Positions 22,240-33,560 are shown, numbered from the stretch's first letter. The stretch: 64,000 nucleotides of DNA from Siphonodentalium dalli (GCA_032622095.1 CP136069.1:157967043-158031042); one strand, 5' to 3'. The notes: generated by a model from the sequence alone, not told the origin. Translations and numbers: made by a program.

Positions 22240-22890
22240 GTATTTTATTAGTCGCCCTTCAAGTAATTTAAAATAATTATTAGTCATTTAGGGTAAATAG
22301 AACATATTGAATGACTCTCGGGATAAAGTTGATAATAAACGCTCTTTATTGCTAATTATTAGTGACTCTTTGGGGTCACCATAACATATCCCGTGACATT
22401 CCCCGCGTCATTTTACTTTTGAGCACCAATTTTCCCACATATCGTCTGGGCTGATAATAAAAGCTTTTTAATGATCATATAATTTATTAGTCCCCATTTA
22501 AGTCATATGAGGTCAATCCCCTGGTTAGGTAAACCATTACCGATTTTCCTACATTTCTACCAAGCTGATAATAAACGCTCTTTATTGTTCATATTTGTTC
22601 TTTAAATCGTCTGCGGTCAACGACATGACACTCCAGGGGTCAATTTATCCTCGTTGTTTCAATCTTCACCGATCAGATTACAACCATTTTGGGTACACAA
22701 TTAATGATTTACTTAAAGTAATTATTAGTGTCATTTGAAGACAACACAGATCGACGGGACATATATAATAGTATTCCCCAGGTCAAATTACCCATATGTA
22801 ATAATTTTCAGCTCCGATATATAATATAAAATAATGATTAGTGCTCTTGTAACGCCCTCGGGTCAAATTACCCCTATATACAAATTTTCA
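22240..22890. repeat. Diverged tandem repeat, intron 3
   Basis: Four to six loose copies of a unit of roughly 110-240 bp with GATAATAAACGCTCTTTATT, ATTATTAGT, then GGTCAA/GGTCACC and TTTTCCCACAT/TTTTCCTACAT blocks (starts near 22329, 22459, 22571, 22820). Confidence 0.6.
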
Positions 22891-23035
22891 GCTGATGGTC
22901 AAGCCGTTTGGTCGGTCGCCTATACGCGGACAAACAAATAAACATAAGGACAAGCAAACAAACAAAATTGGTTTCATGAATGCACTACCTCAGAATTCCG
23001 TTAAAACAACTAATCCTTCAAACTAATACAACAAC
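22891..23035. repeat. SINE/LINE-like tail and block shared with exon-1 upstream region
   Basis: GGTCGGTCGCCTATACGCGG followed by (ACAAACAAAT)-type text looks like a retroelement 3' tail. The next block, CTCAGAATTCCGTTAAAA, is repeated at about 34312-34330 upstream of exon 1. Confidence 0.45.
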
Positions 23036-23534
23036 TACGGCTTATCACTGAAGGTTTCTCATTCACCACACCAGAAAGCCTCTAAATGCGGACAAAAAGT
23101 TCTACTATCGGATTGAATACACCTCATACGTCACAATACGATATTCATACTGAGACATACTCCATCCGTAATTTTAGTTGTTATATTATGCATTCTGTTC
23201 CAGAAATATAATCTTCGAGAGTGGCCCAGCCATTGTTCTAACCTAAATATCTAAATCAATTAACATGGCCATACAAGTTACATACTGCATGCACCAATGA
23301 GACATCCGCGAAGACACCCGTGAATACACACATACTGCAAGAAGTCTAACCGGTACGCAATATAGCGAGTACATTTTAATCACAATTACTCCATAGCTCC
23401 TGACATCGCCAGATCAGCATGCCAATATATAACCTAGAGGGCATAGTAATATATGGATAATCAGGTTTTGTTACTACTAGATTTATTTCTATCTTCTACT
23501 GACAATTTGAGTCGGGGTAGCATTGTGGGAAGAA

Positions 23535-23660
23535 ATGAGTTTTCATTTAAACATTGTTGGTGCCGTTGCGTCGTTGCTGGAAGATGGTCCGACCGACATA
23601 TTTACGACACTGACGGTGATGGGGTTGTGAGGGTACAAAGACTATATTTTGTGTAAAAAT
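23535..23660 (-). pseudogene. Degraded FReD exon fragment inside intron 3
   Basis: The plus-strand text GTCGTTGCTGGAAGATGGTC matches the functional exon 4 at 21837-21860. On the minus strand one frame reads VGRTIFQQRRNGTNNV and then a stop, corresponding to FGGWTVFQQRRDGTVEF of exon 4. The sequence on either side no longer aligns and has no splice sites. This is the remnant of a duplicated fibrinogen-domain exon in the same orientation, not a working exon. Confidence 0.7.
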
Positions 23661-25285
23661 CTCCCTCGAGGTAAATATAAATTCATTAAACAATATTTCT
23701 GTTGAATAGTTTGCTTCTGTAGATTTGTATTCGGGTTTGCGGTAAATTTATATCCTGAACCAACAACGGTAACCCAGTCAACGTTGGTGAACATTATACA
23801 CATATCTCATGTAAACACCACAACAGGTAAGTCCCCATCATATAATAACATGTATCTCCTGTGTTATTCATCCGATCACATTGTAATTTTGAACGAATTA
23901 GCACATGGAAATTCAGCACATTGTGAGAGTTTATTTGTTCTACCACCACTTGCAGCATGGTAAGATACATGTAGTAGTGATCATACAAGTTGAACGCATC
24001 TGACTGAATACTGTCATAACATTATTGCTGGAAATTTAACAGCTACAATTAGTAACCACACAATGAAAAAAAAACAGTCGACGTGACAGTGAACAGTTTG
24101 TCCGGTATTCAACGAACTTCGATTAGTCACCAATGACTAACTTTCGAAAAGTTGAGAGCAAAAACGCTATTGAAATAATTCGCTAAACATTGGTAAATGG
24201 TTAGATCTGGGATAACCGACGGACATCGATTGGGTCAATATTCCTGCTTCGTATGAACTGACATATTTTGTCCGTTGTCTGTTTTACGATGATAAACACA
24301 TTTCCGCATATTCTATACAAAAATTAGAAGTGTTGTGAAACTGGAGTAGAGAATTAAGAGGTGGATAAGACATATGGAAAGCGGCGAAGGAAAGCGACGA
24401 AGGGAAGAGGCAGGTTGAGTTATGGACGAGACGTGTTGCGAAACTGCTGTAGTGGGCGAGACACATCATTGAGAGCGAAGGGGGGGGGGGGAGAAGATGT
24501 TGGGCGTTTGCAAGGGTGATTATTGGCGAATGGGCCATGTCTTGTTGAATATGTCATTGTTGAATACCGTGCCCCGTAGCGCAATACATTGTATAACTAT
24601 ATGTATACGACTCCTTATGATGCCATTGCAGCAATTGCAGCAACACACTGCCATTATGCACTTAATGATGCAGTCATGGCTCCGAACCTATTGTGAGGAA
24701 ATCTACCATTGATGTCCAGATTAAGGCACGCAACATATTTCACAAATCGCATTTGACCAACCACCTTTTCCCCCAGAGAAGAACGCAACATCGCATTAAC
24801 CTGGATTTTACAATTTTTTGAAACTGGAGGTCCGAACCCATGAATATATTTGTTACTACTTTAACCACATAAACCTGATATAACCTTTTCTATTCAGCAC
24901 TATAATCTCTTTACTATATTTTAATGAGAGCAAACCAACACGGGGAGAGGATTATCAATAATTGCATAACTTGTACTCCACCCCCTGTAGCCATTCCACA
25001 TGTATAACTATATATTATAGTGTACGAATCAACTACATATGCATGGTACAATACATAATTTATGTTACTACGAATACCACCGCAGCCTAGCTATGCCTTG
25101 GACACATGGCCGTAATGACGGGGGGGGGGGGGGGGTCAATTTTGGTAAAACATTTTCAAACGTTGGAAGTTTCATGCCTGACAGACAGAATATAAGTTGT
25201 AAATATTACATCACAGCTTGAAAATGTTCTGTTTGATTTGGAATAAGTAACTTGCATATGCAATATGATAACTTTCAGATGCATG
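23661..25285. other. Intron 3, no exon recognised
   Basis: Apart from 12 G at 24480-24491 and 16 G at 25120-25135, I see no structured feature. Small frames here have no family features. Confidence 0.5.
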
Positions 25286-25289
25286 TTAA

Positions 25290-25568
25290 TATTTTGCACG
25301 TGCTAGTTAGCTTCAACGCAGAAGCTTCAACGCAGAGAATAATTATTTATTAACTTGCATCTGCGATTTAGCTATCCTGCACCTGTAATTTACTATATTG
25401 CACCTGCAGTTATTATCTTACACCTGCAAGTTATTATCTTGCAACCTGCAAGTTAGTATATTACACATGCAAGTTAGTATATTGCACCTGCAAGTTAGCT
25501 ATATTGCACCTGCAATTTAGCCATCTTGCACCCGAGTGCAAGTTACTATATTGCATCTGCAATACATT
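25290..25568. repeat. 22-bp satellite array i (TTGCACCTGCAAGTTAGCTA orientation)
   Basis: About eleven imperfect units of TTGCACCTGCAAGTTAGTAT type. The unit contains the self-complementary core TTGCASSTGCAA. Opposite orientation to array ii. Confidence 0.85.
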
Positions 25569-25675
25569 CGACCCCCCACCCATCGGAAACATGAATTATA
25601 AAAAATGCTATTCATTTTAGTCCATTCCAAAGTTTATAAACGAGGTATTACTCGTATTACTCCTAAGAGAGCTGA
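25569..25675. repeat. Single copy of the GGAAACATGAATTATTAAAA repeat
   Basis: CCCACCCATCGGAAACATGA through ACGAGGTATTACTCGTATTA is a copy of the unit that is tandemly repeated at 28065-28435. It is the spacer between inverted arrays i and ii. Confidence 0.8.
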
Positions 25676-26100
25676 CTTGCAGGTGCAAGATAGTTAACTT
25701 GCAGATGCAAGATAGTTAACTTGCAGGTGCACGATAGCTAACTTGCATGTTCACTATATCTAACTTGCATGTTCACTATATCTAACTTGCATGTTCACGA
25801 TATCTAACTTGCAGGTGCAAGATAGCTAACTTGCAGGTGCAAATTAGCTAACTTACAGGTGCAAGATAGCTATCATGCATGTTTGGGTTCCGGTACTTCT
25901 CTTCCCTATCTCCCGACGTCGGCGCGTTTATACAACCATATATAGCTAACTTGCAGGCGCAATATAACAAACTTGCAGCTGCAAGTTATTAGCCGACTTG
26001 CATTTGCAAGATAATAACTTGCACCTGCAAGTATTTTGCAGGAGCAAGTAAGTTATCTTTCAGGTGCAAGTTAGTTATCCTGCATGATTGTGCATGTTAA
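25676..26100. repeat. 22-bp satellite arrays ii and iii (inverted relative to i)
   Basis: AACTTGCAGGTGCAAGATAG units at 25676-25880, then a break with unique sequence, then a mixed-orientation stretch at 25940-26095 (AACTTGCACCTGCAAG and CAGGTGCAAGTTAG both occur). Confidence 0.85.
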
Positions 26101-26570
26101 TAAATAAATTTTCTTGGCGCTAAACCAGCCACCGCACATCTTGAAAACAAAATGATGCAGTTATATTCTACTCGATGTACAGTTTCGTGATGATGGCATT
26201 ATATATACGTGCACGCGTATCTGATATAATGGACGATTAAGAACTGAAACTATCATCAGATACAAGACTTTTGCGAAATTGTTTTGCCAGTTTGGCATTC
26301 GAGCAGCACAGTGTGCGAATTTAAAGTGCGCGAATTGAAAACCGATCGAACATTGTACTGCGCGAAATTAAAACGATTAAGGTATTGTAAATTAAAGAAG
26401 GAAGCACACTATCACCACAATGTACGTATAATTGTATATAATGTTATTTGATAACTGTAGAATGTTAGAACACCATAGTCAATACAATACTACAATGACG
26501 CTACTACGACAAAGGACACTGCGCATTGGTATTTAACAACGGTGGTATGTCAGCTGCAACATAAACAGTA
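26101..26570. other. Intron 3 segment, nothing recognised
   Basis: Unique-looking AT-rich sequence between the satellite arrays and the duplicated exon block. Confidence 0.5.
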
Positions 26571-26919
26571 GAATAATATAGTCTACTATTCCAAAAGACA
26601 CCAGTACCTACAACGCACCAACTGTAACATGGTAGAGTACCCCAGTACAGTTATATGGTACCATGGTAGTACCATGCTAAATATCAGTTTACGGTCGTTC
26701 ACTAGTTGCTTTTATATGGGTGGACCTGATAACTAATTACGGGCTTCAAAATGGCCGATGACAAATTTGGCCACGGACATCGAGTACAATATATCTCATA
26801 CACGATACTGAATGATGTAATAGTCTTACCGTGAGTTGGAGATAGTGCGCTAGGTTCTGGCGTAGATGGAGTCATAGGTTCTGGCGTGGATGGATTCCGA
26901 CTTTGCAGCAGTTGTCCAT
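26571..26919. repeat. Duplicated exon block, copy 1
   Basis: AATATAGTCTACTATTCCAA through the exon-3 sequence is a direct copy of 29272-29680: about 350 bp, including intron text (TGGTACCATGGTAGTACCAT), the splice donor and exon coding sequence. Confidence 0.88.
26830..26919 (-). CDS. FReD gene, exon 3: short Pro/Ser/Thr-rich linker
   Basis: A 90-nt exon coding a 30-residue linker, DGQLLQSRNPSTPEPMTPST and so on, ending SALSPTH. The acceptor TTATTATCTTGCAG lies just above 26919 and the donor ACG|GTAAGAC just below 26830. Phase 1 at both ends, so including or skipping it keeps the frame. It is a partial copy of the 3' third of exon 2 (same CAACTGCTGCAAAGTC and ACTCACG|GTAAGAC) with an internal 24-base duplication that yields two STPEP motifs. 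Its acceptor falls in the first unit of satellite array iv rather than in sequence shared with exon 2. It probably acts as a flexible, possibly O-glycosylated hinge before the FReD. Splicing is inferred, not observed. Confidence 0.7.
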
Positions 26920-27340
26920 CTGCAAGATAATAAATGCAAGTTAATATTTTGCATGTCCAGTTAGAATATTGCATCAGCATGTTATTATCTTGCAACAGCA
27001 AGTTGGCTTGAACGACAAGAATATTTATGTATTAATTTGCACCCGCAATTTAGCTATCTTGCACATGCAAGTTATATATTGCGCCTACAATTTATTATCT
27101 TGCGCCTGCAAGATATTACCTTGCGTTTACAAGTTATCTTGCGCCTGCAAGTTATTGACGTGTGTCTGCAAGTTATTATCTTACACCTGCAGGTTATTAA
27201 CTTACACATGCAAGTTATTATCTTACACATGCAAGTTATTATCTTACACATGCAAGTTATTATCTTCCACCAGCAAGTTATCTATCTGCAAAGTTATTAT
27301 ATTGCACCTGCAATCTAGATATCGTGCACCTGCAAGTTAC
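26920..27340. repeat. 22-bp satellite array iv (exon 3 acceptor side)
   Basis: About eighteen units of TTACACATGCAAGTTATTAT type on plus; on the minus (sense) strand they read GATAATAACTTGCAGGTGCA. Translations of the array (CKLLSYTCKLLSYT and the like) are repeat artefacts. The unit nearest exon 3 provides its CAG acceptor. Confidence 0.88.
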
Positions 27341-28064
27341 GAATGACTCATAATATAGGCTACAGTCACCGATTTGGCAAAAGGGGTGGTAGGGGTCAGT
27401 ACGAATATAGAGAACTTTTGGGAATTCAAGTGGGTTTCGCTGGTCTTTTCGTACTATCTGCTAGTATTTTGGCGAGTGGGTGCAGGATTTGTGTTCTGGA
27501 CCTTCTATTCTCAATCTCGCTATTGCCCCCCCCCCCCCCGTGTCGAAATGGGTCGATAAATAAATGGAAATGCCTTTATACGGACATTATACGTCCCCGA
27601 AAGACGCATATAGAAGTCAAGAAAAATACGTTGAACGCGGTGTTTGGTCCCAAACAAACCACAGCCATGTACACGGCATGAAACAGAAAAGACCGTTACT
27701 TGTTAGTCTATTCATAATATTGTAGAAATAACGATCATTTGTTTCATTTCTGTGAAATTTAAAGAATCTGGAAAATGGATGTGACCATGGTAAGTATTTT
27801 TCAGAGCACATGAAGCCGGTATATCAATATTTCGTGTGTTTGTCAACCTATTGTATGACTCCTTCCAAATTACGTAGACCACATTTGGACGCTCGAATGA
27901 GCCATGCGTTTGAGCAATTGGACAATTCAAATGGAGAAACTCCACAACCACCAGGACATAAAACCCATACGTCTTTTCACCAACAGATTGGGATAAGTTA
28001 CCACACAAAAAAATCACTGAAACGTTTTTGTAAACAATTCCAAAAATATGACTTTTTCTGATTC
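27341..28064. other. Intron 2 segment, nothing recognised
   Basis: Contains a run of 14 C at about 27526. Short frames on both strands lack family features or splice-site support. Confidence 0.5.
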
Positions 28065-28435
28065 TGAAACAAAACGCTCTGCATTGGCCCGTCCTCTTCT
28101 CATTTCATGAACGAGGTACTATTCCGTATGAATTTCAACACTCATATAATTATCAGATTCTTAGATTATATCCACGGTTTCCACTGAACTATACCCACCC
28201 CTTGGAAACATGAATTATTCCGAGCCCAAAATGATCTGCATTGCACCACCCACTTCAAGAACGAGGTACTATTCCTTATAATCGGCGACACTCATCAGTA
28301 TCAGGCTGCGAGATGGTCCCCACTACATTCGCCCACCCGTCGGAAACATGAATTATTAAAAAATGCTCTTCATTGTCCAGTCCACACGGAAGTTTATGAA
28401 CGAGGTATTATTCCTCTTATTCCTAGATAAGAACT
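28065..28435. repeat. Tandem repeat, about 130-bp unit, three copies
   Basis: Units share GGAAACATGAATTATT, a CATTG-CC-GTCC block and GAACGAGGTACTATTCCTTA. A fourth copy sits at 25569-25675 between satellite arrays i and ii. Confidence 0.8.
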
Positions 28436-28837
28436 TTCACGTCCAAAATAACTTGCCTTGTCCGACCCACTGGTTAAACAATTATCATGGTTCTCCGCTG
28501 GCCTCATCCACATATCCATATTCCACATGCTTGTACTTTACATACCATATCATAAACTGAGCGATGAACGGTGAACGACAAACGAATTATACTAGTATTT
28601 ATTAAAAAAAACAGACATTTATATACCAATGTTTAAAGTTAACAAGACAAAACCTAGATAAATTAAAATTATTATTACATGTATAGTTATATTACTTTTC
28701 AACGGGGACGGCAGGTAGACAACCTTCTTGGTTATGCTGTCCCCGATAGCTCATTGAATGTTATACTATTACACTGTGTATATAATTGTATATATCATAT
28801 GAATGAGTTATGAATAAATAATCATAGTCATAGTCAT

Positions 28838-29271
28838 AGCTACTTGCAGGTGCAAGATAGTTAACTTGCAGGTGCACACAACTAACTTGCAGGTGCAAGA
28901 TAGCTAACATACAGGTGCAATATAGCTAACCTGCAGGTGCAAGATAGCTAACACGCAGGTGCAAGATAGCTAACATGCAGGTGCAAGATAGCTAACATGC
29001 ATGTGCAAGATAGCTAACATGCATGTGCAAGATAGCTAACATGCATGTGCAAGATAGCTAACCTGCATGTGCAAGATAGCTAACCTGCAGGTGCAATATA
29101 GCCAACATGCAGGTGCAATATAGATAACCTGCAGGTGTAATACAGCTAACCTGCAGGTGCAAGATAGCTAACATGCATGTGCGAGATAGCCAACATGCAT
29201 GTGCAATATAGCTAACCTGCATGTGCAATATAGCTAACATGCAGGTGCAAGATGGCTAACCTGCAGGTTAA
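28838..29271. repeat. 22-bp satellite array v
   Basis: About nineteen units of GCAAGATAGCTAACATGCAG with GTGCAATATAGC variants, in the orientation opposite to array iv. The right end joins directly to the duplicated exon block at 29272. Confidence 0.92.
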
Positions 29272-29690
29272 TATAGTCTACTATTCCAAAAGACTCCTGT
29301 CCTTACAACCGCAATAACTGTAACTTGGTAGAGTACCATAGTGTAGTTCAATGGTACCATGGTGGTACCATGCTAAATATCAGTTTACTGTCGTTTACTA
29401 GTTGTTTTATATGGGAGTACTTGATAACTAGTTAAGGGCTTCATGCATGGATGGTTGATGATAATTTGAGAGGTGATTGCTGAATATAGCCTTGAAACTT
29501 GTTGGCCAAAAAGTTTGGTGAAATTTCCTTTGCTCCGCTCATTTTCCAAAAGCAAAATGGCCGATGTGAACTATGTACCTAATCCACGAAACTGAATGAT
29601 GCAATGGTCTTACCGTGAGTTTGATATAGTGGGCTAGGTTCTGTCACGGATGGATTCAGACTTTGCAGCAGTTGCTTCACAACTTCACAG
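29272..29690. repeat. Duplicated exon block, copy 2
   Basis: Direct copy of 26571-26919, extending into exon 2. The left boundary coincides with the end of satellite array v. Confidence 0.85.
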
Positions 29691-29892
29691 AAATTCCCAA
29701 ACTGGTCTGATATAGTTTGGGCATGGGACCTAACTCGGTCGAGATCCAATCTTGTGTTCCTTATGCTCTTGACCAATTCCTGAAGACCCCGGCGTACCAC
29801 GTTACCATCTCCTTGTTCAGTTTGTCGCTCATGCGCCAGGCAAGTCTTGATAATCTTCCGAGATCCCCGCAGTGGACGAGGAAGCCTCGGCT
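29614..29892 (-). CDS. FReD gene, exon 2: coiled-coil linker
   Basis: A 279-nt exon with acceptor CCTTTGACAG above 29892 and donor ACG|GTAAGAC below 29614, phase 1 at both ends. It encodes about 93 residues: a basic start (KPRLPRPLRGSRKIIKTC), then heptad-like hydrophobics (GLQELVKSIRNTRLDLDRVR, SDQFGNFCEVVKQLLQSL) that suggest a coiled coil for chain assembly, as in other fibrinogen-domain proteins, and a Pro/Ser end (NPSVTEPSPLYQTH). Two Cys could make interchain bonds. The 3' third is duplicated as exon 3. An hAT-like element lies immediately upstream, leaving only 18 nt of original intron plus the 8-bp target copy before the exon. No database family is recognised for this segment. Confidence 0.72.
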
Positions 29893-29910
29893 CTGTCAAA
29901 GGTTATTTGA

Positions 29911-30181
29911 GTTATTAGCAAGCCTTGAAATACTGTGCCTGTCATTTGCAGAATGAGGTCCCCAGAGGGTGAATTTAGTGATGCTAACCCCGCATAGTGG
30001 GCTAGCATCACCAAATTCACCCTCTGGGGACCTCATTCTGCTTACACCTCAGCAGAATGAGGTTCCCAGCGGGTGAATTTGGTGATGCTAGCCCGCTATG
30101 TGGGGTAGCATCACTAAATTCACCCTCTGTGGACCTCATTCTGCAAATGACAAACACACTATTTCAAGGCTTGGTTATTAG
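29911..30181. mobile_element. hAT-like foldback MITE with nested palindromes
   Basis: A 255-bp element (29919-30173) between perfect 8-bp direct repeats GTTATTAG (29911-29918 and 30174-30181). Ends are inverted CAAGCCTTGAAATA. An 8-bp duplication is typical of hAT transposons. The whole element is one palindrome (about 125-base arms), and each half is itself a palindrome of about 93 bases built on GCAGAATGAGGTCC and GGGTGAATTTAGTGATGCTA. Confidence 0.9.
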
Positions 30182-32900
30182 TTGAGCCGATTGAGATAAT
30201 AAAATGGAGCTTTTTGTTATATCTTCAACATTATGCTTCCGAATTTATACTAGAACGTTCGTTTCTCCACAAATTGTGCAAAATGAGCTCCCGTTGAGAC
30301 CTCAGACAAGGAACTTGTGCGTTTCTGACGAATCTCCATGTCACTCCGCCTACCAACCAGATCATTTTCAAAGAGCTAATATAGACGAATCCCACGTCTT
30401 GATGTTCTTGTCCCTATGTACTTGTAGGTTATTTGCATATCATTGTGTAAAAACGGGGCACAAACATGCGAGTGTACAGTACAAGTGTTACTGTCTAGGG
30501 TTACTGTTCTTCGGCTACAGTTAATAAGTTATTAACACGTTGTTAAATTAAAAAAAAATTACATGCGTAAGTATCCAAAAATACATATAACTGGGTCAAC
30601 AATATATAGTACACATTACTTGGTATGTACGGCGCAATACAAATATTTTATTGAACATACATCGACGTTTGATTTTGAACAGACTTGTACATTTGTGTTC
30701 ACGGCAAGTGCACAACATCCGATTTCAAGTGAACCGTATCAAGGGGCGTGCTATCGTCAGTCCAGGACTATTTTTTAGACAGAAAAAAAAACGTCCGTCT
30801 CATTTATCGAATTTTTTTTAATGCGAAAGCAATTTTAAAACTGTTTTATTTCAGTAAATGGACTCGCGACTGGACATTCCGAACTAAATATTCGGTGCCT
30901 CGACATCTATAGTTACGCCCTATGAGTGTTTACTGTTGGGCTGAACTGGCCGTGACGATGGAGCTATGGGGATATCTCGCAGAACACCACATTTCGGGTT
31001 TCACGTGATGCGAGCCATTTTATGAATTTGTAGTAGAACGAAGATTATGTCCTATTCCCACAAAATAACACAAAAGGTGACATCCAATGTTTTTTTCTGG
31101 GGATAGATTAGTAATATAACTAAGACATCGGGTATCATTTGCAGATGATGTAATTTAATTTCGGCAAATATGCAACAAACTTTTATCCGCTACGCCAAAT
31201 ATTACGACAAATAAAAAAGCTGAACGATGGTAAACAGTAACGGAAACAACTTCGATAAAAACGATTAATCAAAAATGTCTGATGTTGCATATATGATATA
31301 TACCGTATAATAATATATAACAGTAAAATACATGTATTGTATTTGCAATGTATTTTATTAACTTTTTTCTGTTTGCATATTCGTTACTTATATTATTGTT
31401 CACTAATAACATAAAAAAAACAAAAGCAAACAAAATAAGAATTATGGGGCATCTTTGATTAATAACGCATATTTCGTACCGTTACACTTTTTTCAAGATG
31501 TAAGTATTCGCATATGTATCACCGCGGATGTTTCATCTCTCTCTCGTATTTATTGAAAAAATCGGTTTCATAAACCCGGAAGCAAATTTAAATTTTCCAA
31601 ACCAGCCATTTTGAAAAAATATTGTAAGTAAGCTGAAATGACGTAACACTAATTTGTCATTGGCCAAATGTAAATCAAATATATGACGAAGAAGTAATGA
31701 ATATACGCTCTAAATATTTATGAAGTTATATTTTTGTCCATATGTATGTTTTCAAATCGGAATTCGTGTCAATTCAATGTGTATTTATTTCACTTTTTGC
31801 GTCAGACATCATGTACTCATAACCTGAGTTTTTCTGAACCGATTTTTACAAGGGACATATCAAATGGAAGAGTAATAAAATATCGTTCTACCTATTTATG
31901 AGGCATGTATGTAACCAAAATTATTTTTGTGTATTTTAAACCTGTTTGTGGACTTTTGAACAAATGATAAAAAAATTATGCCCGGCCAAGTTGGATACAT
32001 TTCTATAGGATTAAGTGCTATTGTGGTGGGTAATTTTTTGTTCTGGGGACCTGTGATGTTGACCGCCATCTTTGTTTTATCGCGATTTCTCAAATCCCCC
32101 CCCCCCCCCCAAGGCTGACACCAGGTCAGCCAGTGGATTCTTCAATTCTTCAGGGGGGACTCTAAGAGAAAAAAAACTTAATAGGCGAAAACACTCATTA
32201 CCCCAAAATCGGGGACTGCATGGAACCATTTATATAGCAACATGTTCGCACGGATATGGGGAATATGAACACTGAGTTAGTCAGAAATAAAAATATTTTC
32301 GTTAATAAATTCAGTTAAAATTGGAATACAGCTCAATAAACAAAATATCACTATATCTATGGTTTGAAACTCATAAACGGTAAAGTATATGGTCCTGTTC
32401 ACGTGTTTTAATACAATCTTTTTGGGGTAATTAAATGCTCTGTGGTTCATTTTGGGGTAAAATCACAGAGGAGTTATTAAGATAAATTTAAAAGCCAAAA
32501 CATCAGTATTTCATATCGGAAAATGGAAATAAACTTAAAATTGAATAGACAGATTAAGAAAAAGATCTTGGCATCACATTTGACGTCGAAATGAAATTTG
32601 AGAAACATAACATCCAAAGCCTTTAATTACCTAGATGCAGTGTGTGCACGCTTCAGCAGAAAAGCAATAAACGAGAGCACAACGTTATGGGGTGGGGGGG
32701 GGGGGGGGTTGTACCGTTTATAATTCCTTCCATCAAACCGTGATAAGCGGAACACAACCAACATAAATTATCGCGGTAGTGTTAGCGGTTGATGTTGGTG
32801 AATCGAAACCTGAAGTTAACCGCTCTCTGCCAATCTGAATTCCGTCTATCGACAAACATCCTGCAAACATCACACTTTAATTACGATACCTTATACTGGC
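30182..32900. other. Intron 1, mostly unrecognised
   Basis: AT-rich, with a run of 14 C at about 32097 and G runs at about 32694-32708. Short plus-strand frames (for example at 30204 and 30563) have no family features or splice context. Confidence 0.5.
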
Positions 32901-32907
32901 ATATAAT

Positions 32908-33560
32908 TTCTCAGTCTGGAGTAAACTAAATATATACACACATATAAAATAGTGGGTCTGATGACCTTTCATAGATTTTGCATATCGCAACCCCGGGATC
33001 CCACGTCAGTAACGCCAATCCGAACTCACCAAGGTAAATTATCTTAAGGAATCCAATCGAAACAATTAAAGTGATGTGAAACACTCCCAGTAGGGCGATC
33101 AAATAGAAATGGAGGTTAATCTTACTCAAAGTCGTTATTTTTATCAATCTTAAATAAAAACTGACAACAGACACCGGCATTATTATATATTAATTGAATT
33201 CAATGACTCTCGATAGTGAAATCGTTTTCGTTACTTTATCGCTCATAGTTGCGTCCCGAGTCGAGAAGTAAATATTTACAATTGAGCGTAGTTCATATGG
33301 TGTTTTCTATGGAGCGGTAAGGTGGATTGTCTTGAGATTTTCGGCGATGTAGTATGCTACAATCCTCCAGTTGACATACTTCCTGAATACTAACAGTTTA
33401 AAGAACCCGAACAAGTCCGTAACATGTCTAACGTATAGCGCGATATGACGTAATTCGAGGGAATACCGCAAACCTTCACAGAAATGAAAAGTTGGCGGGA
33501 ATAAAATAGACTCATTATCCGTATAAATCTGAGTATGTTTACAAACACTGATGATTTCTA
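32908..33560. repeat. Dispersed repeat family, copy 1
   Basis: AGTCTGGAGTAAACTA, ATAGTGGGTCTGATGACCTT, AAGTAAATATTTACAATTGA and AGAAATGAAAAGTTG blocks recur at 46011-46990 (same orientation) and 44420-44725 (inverted, middle part only). Probably an old transposon; ends not defined. Confidence 0.65.

Noticed and set aside
26969-27346. Cys/Leu-repeat proteins encoded on plus across satellite array iv (and similar frames at 29058-29240)
   Set aside because: They are translations of the 22-bp satellite; several frames are open because of the repeat, and no start or splice context exists.
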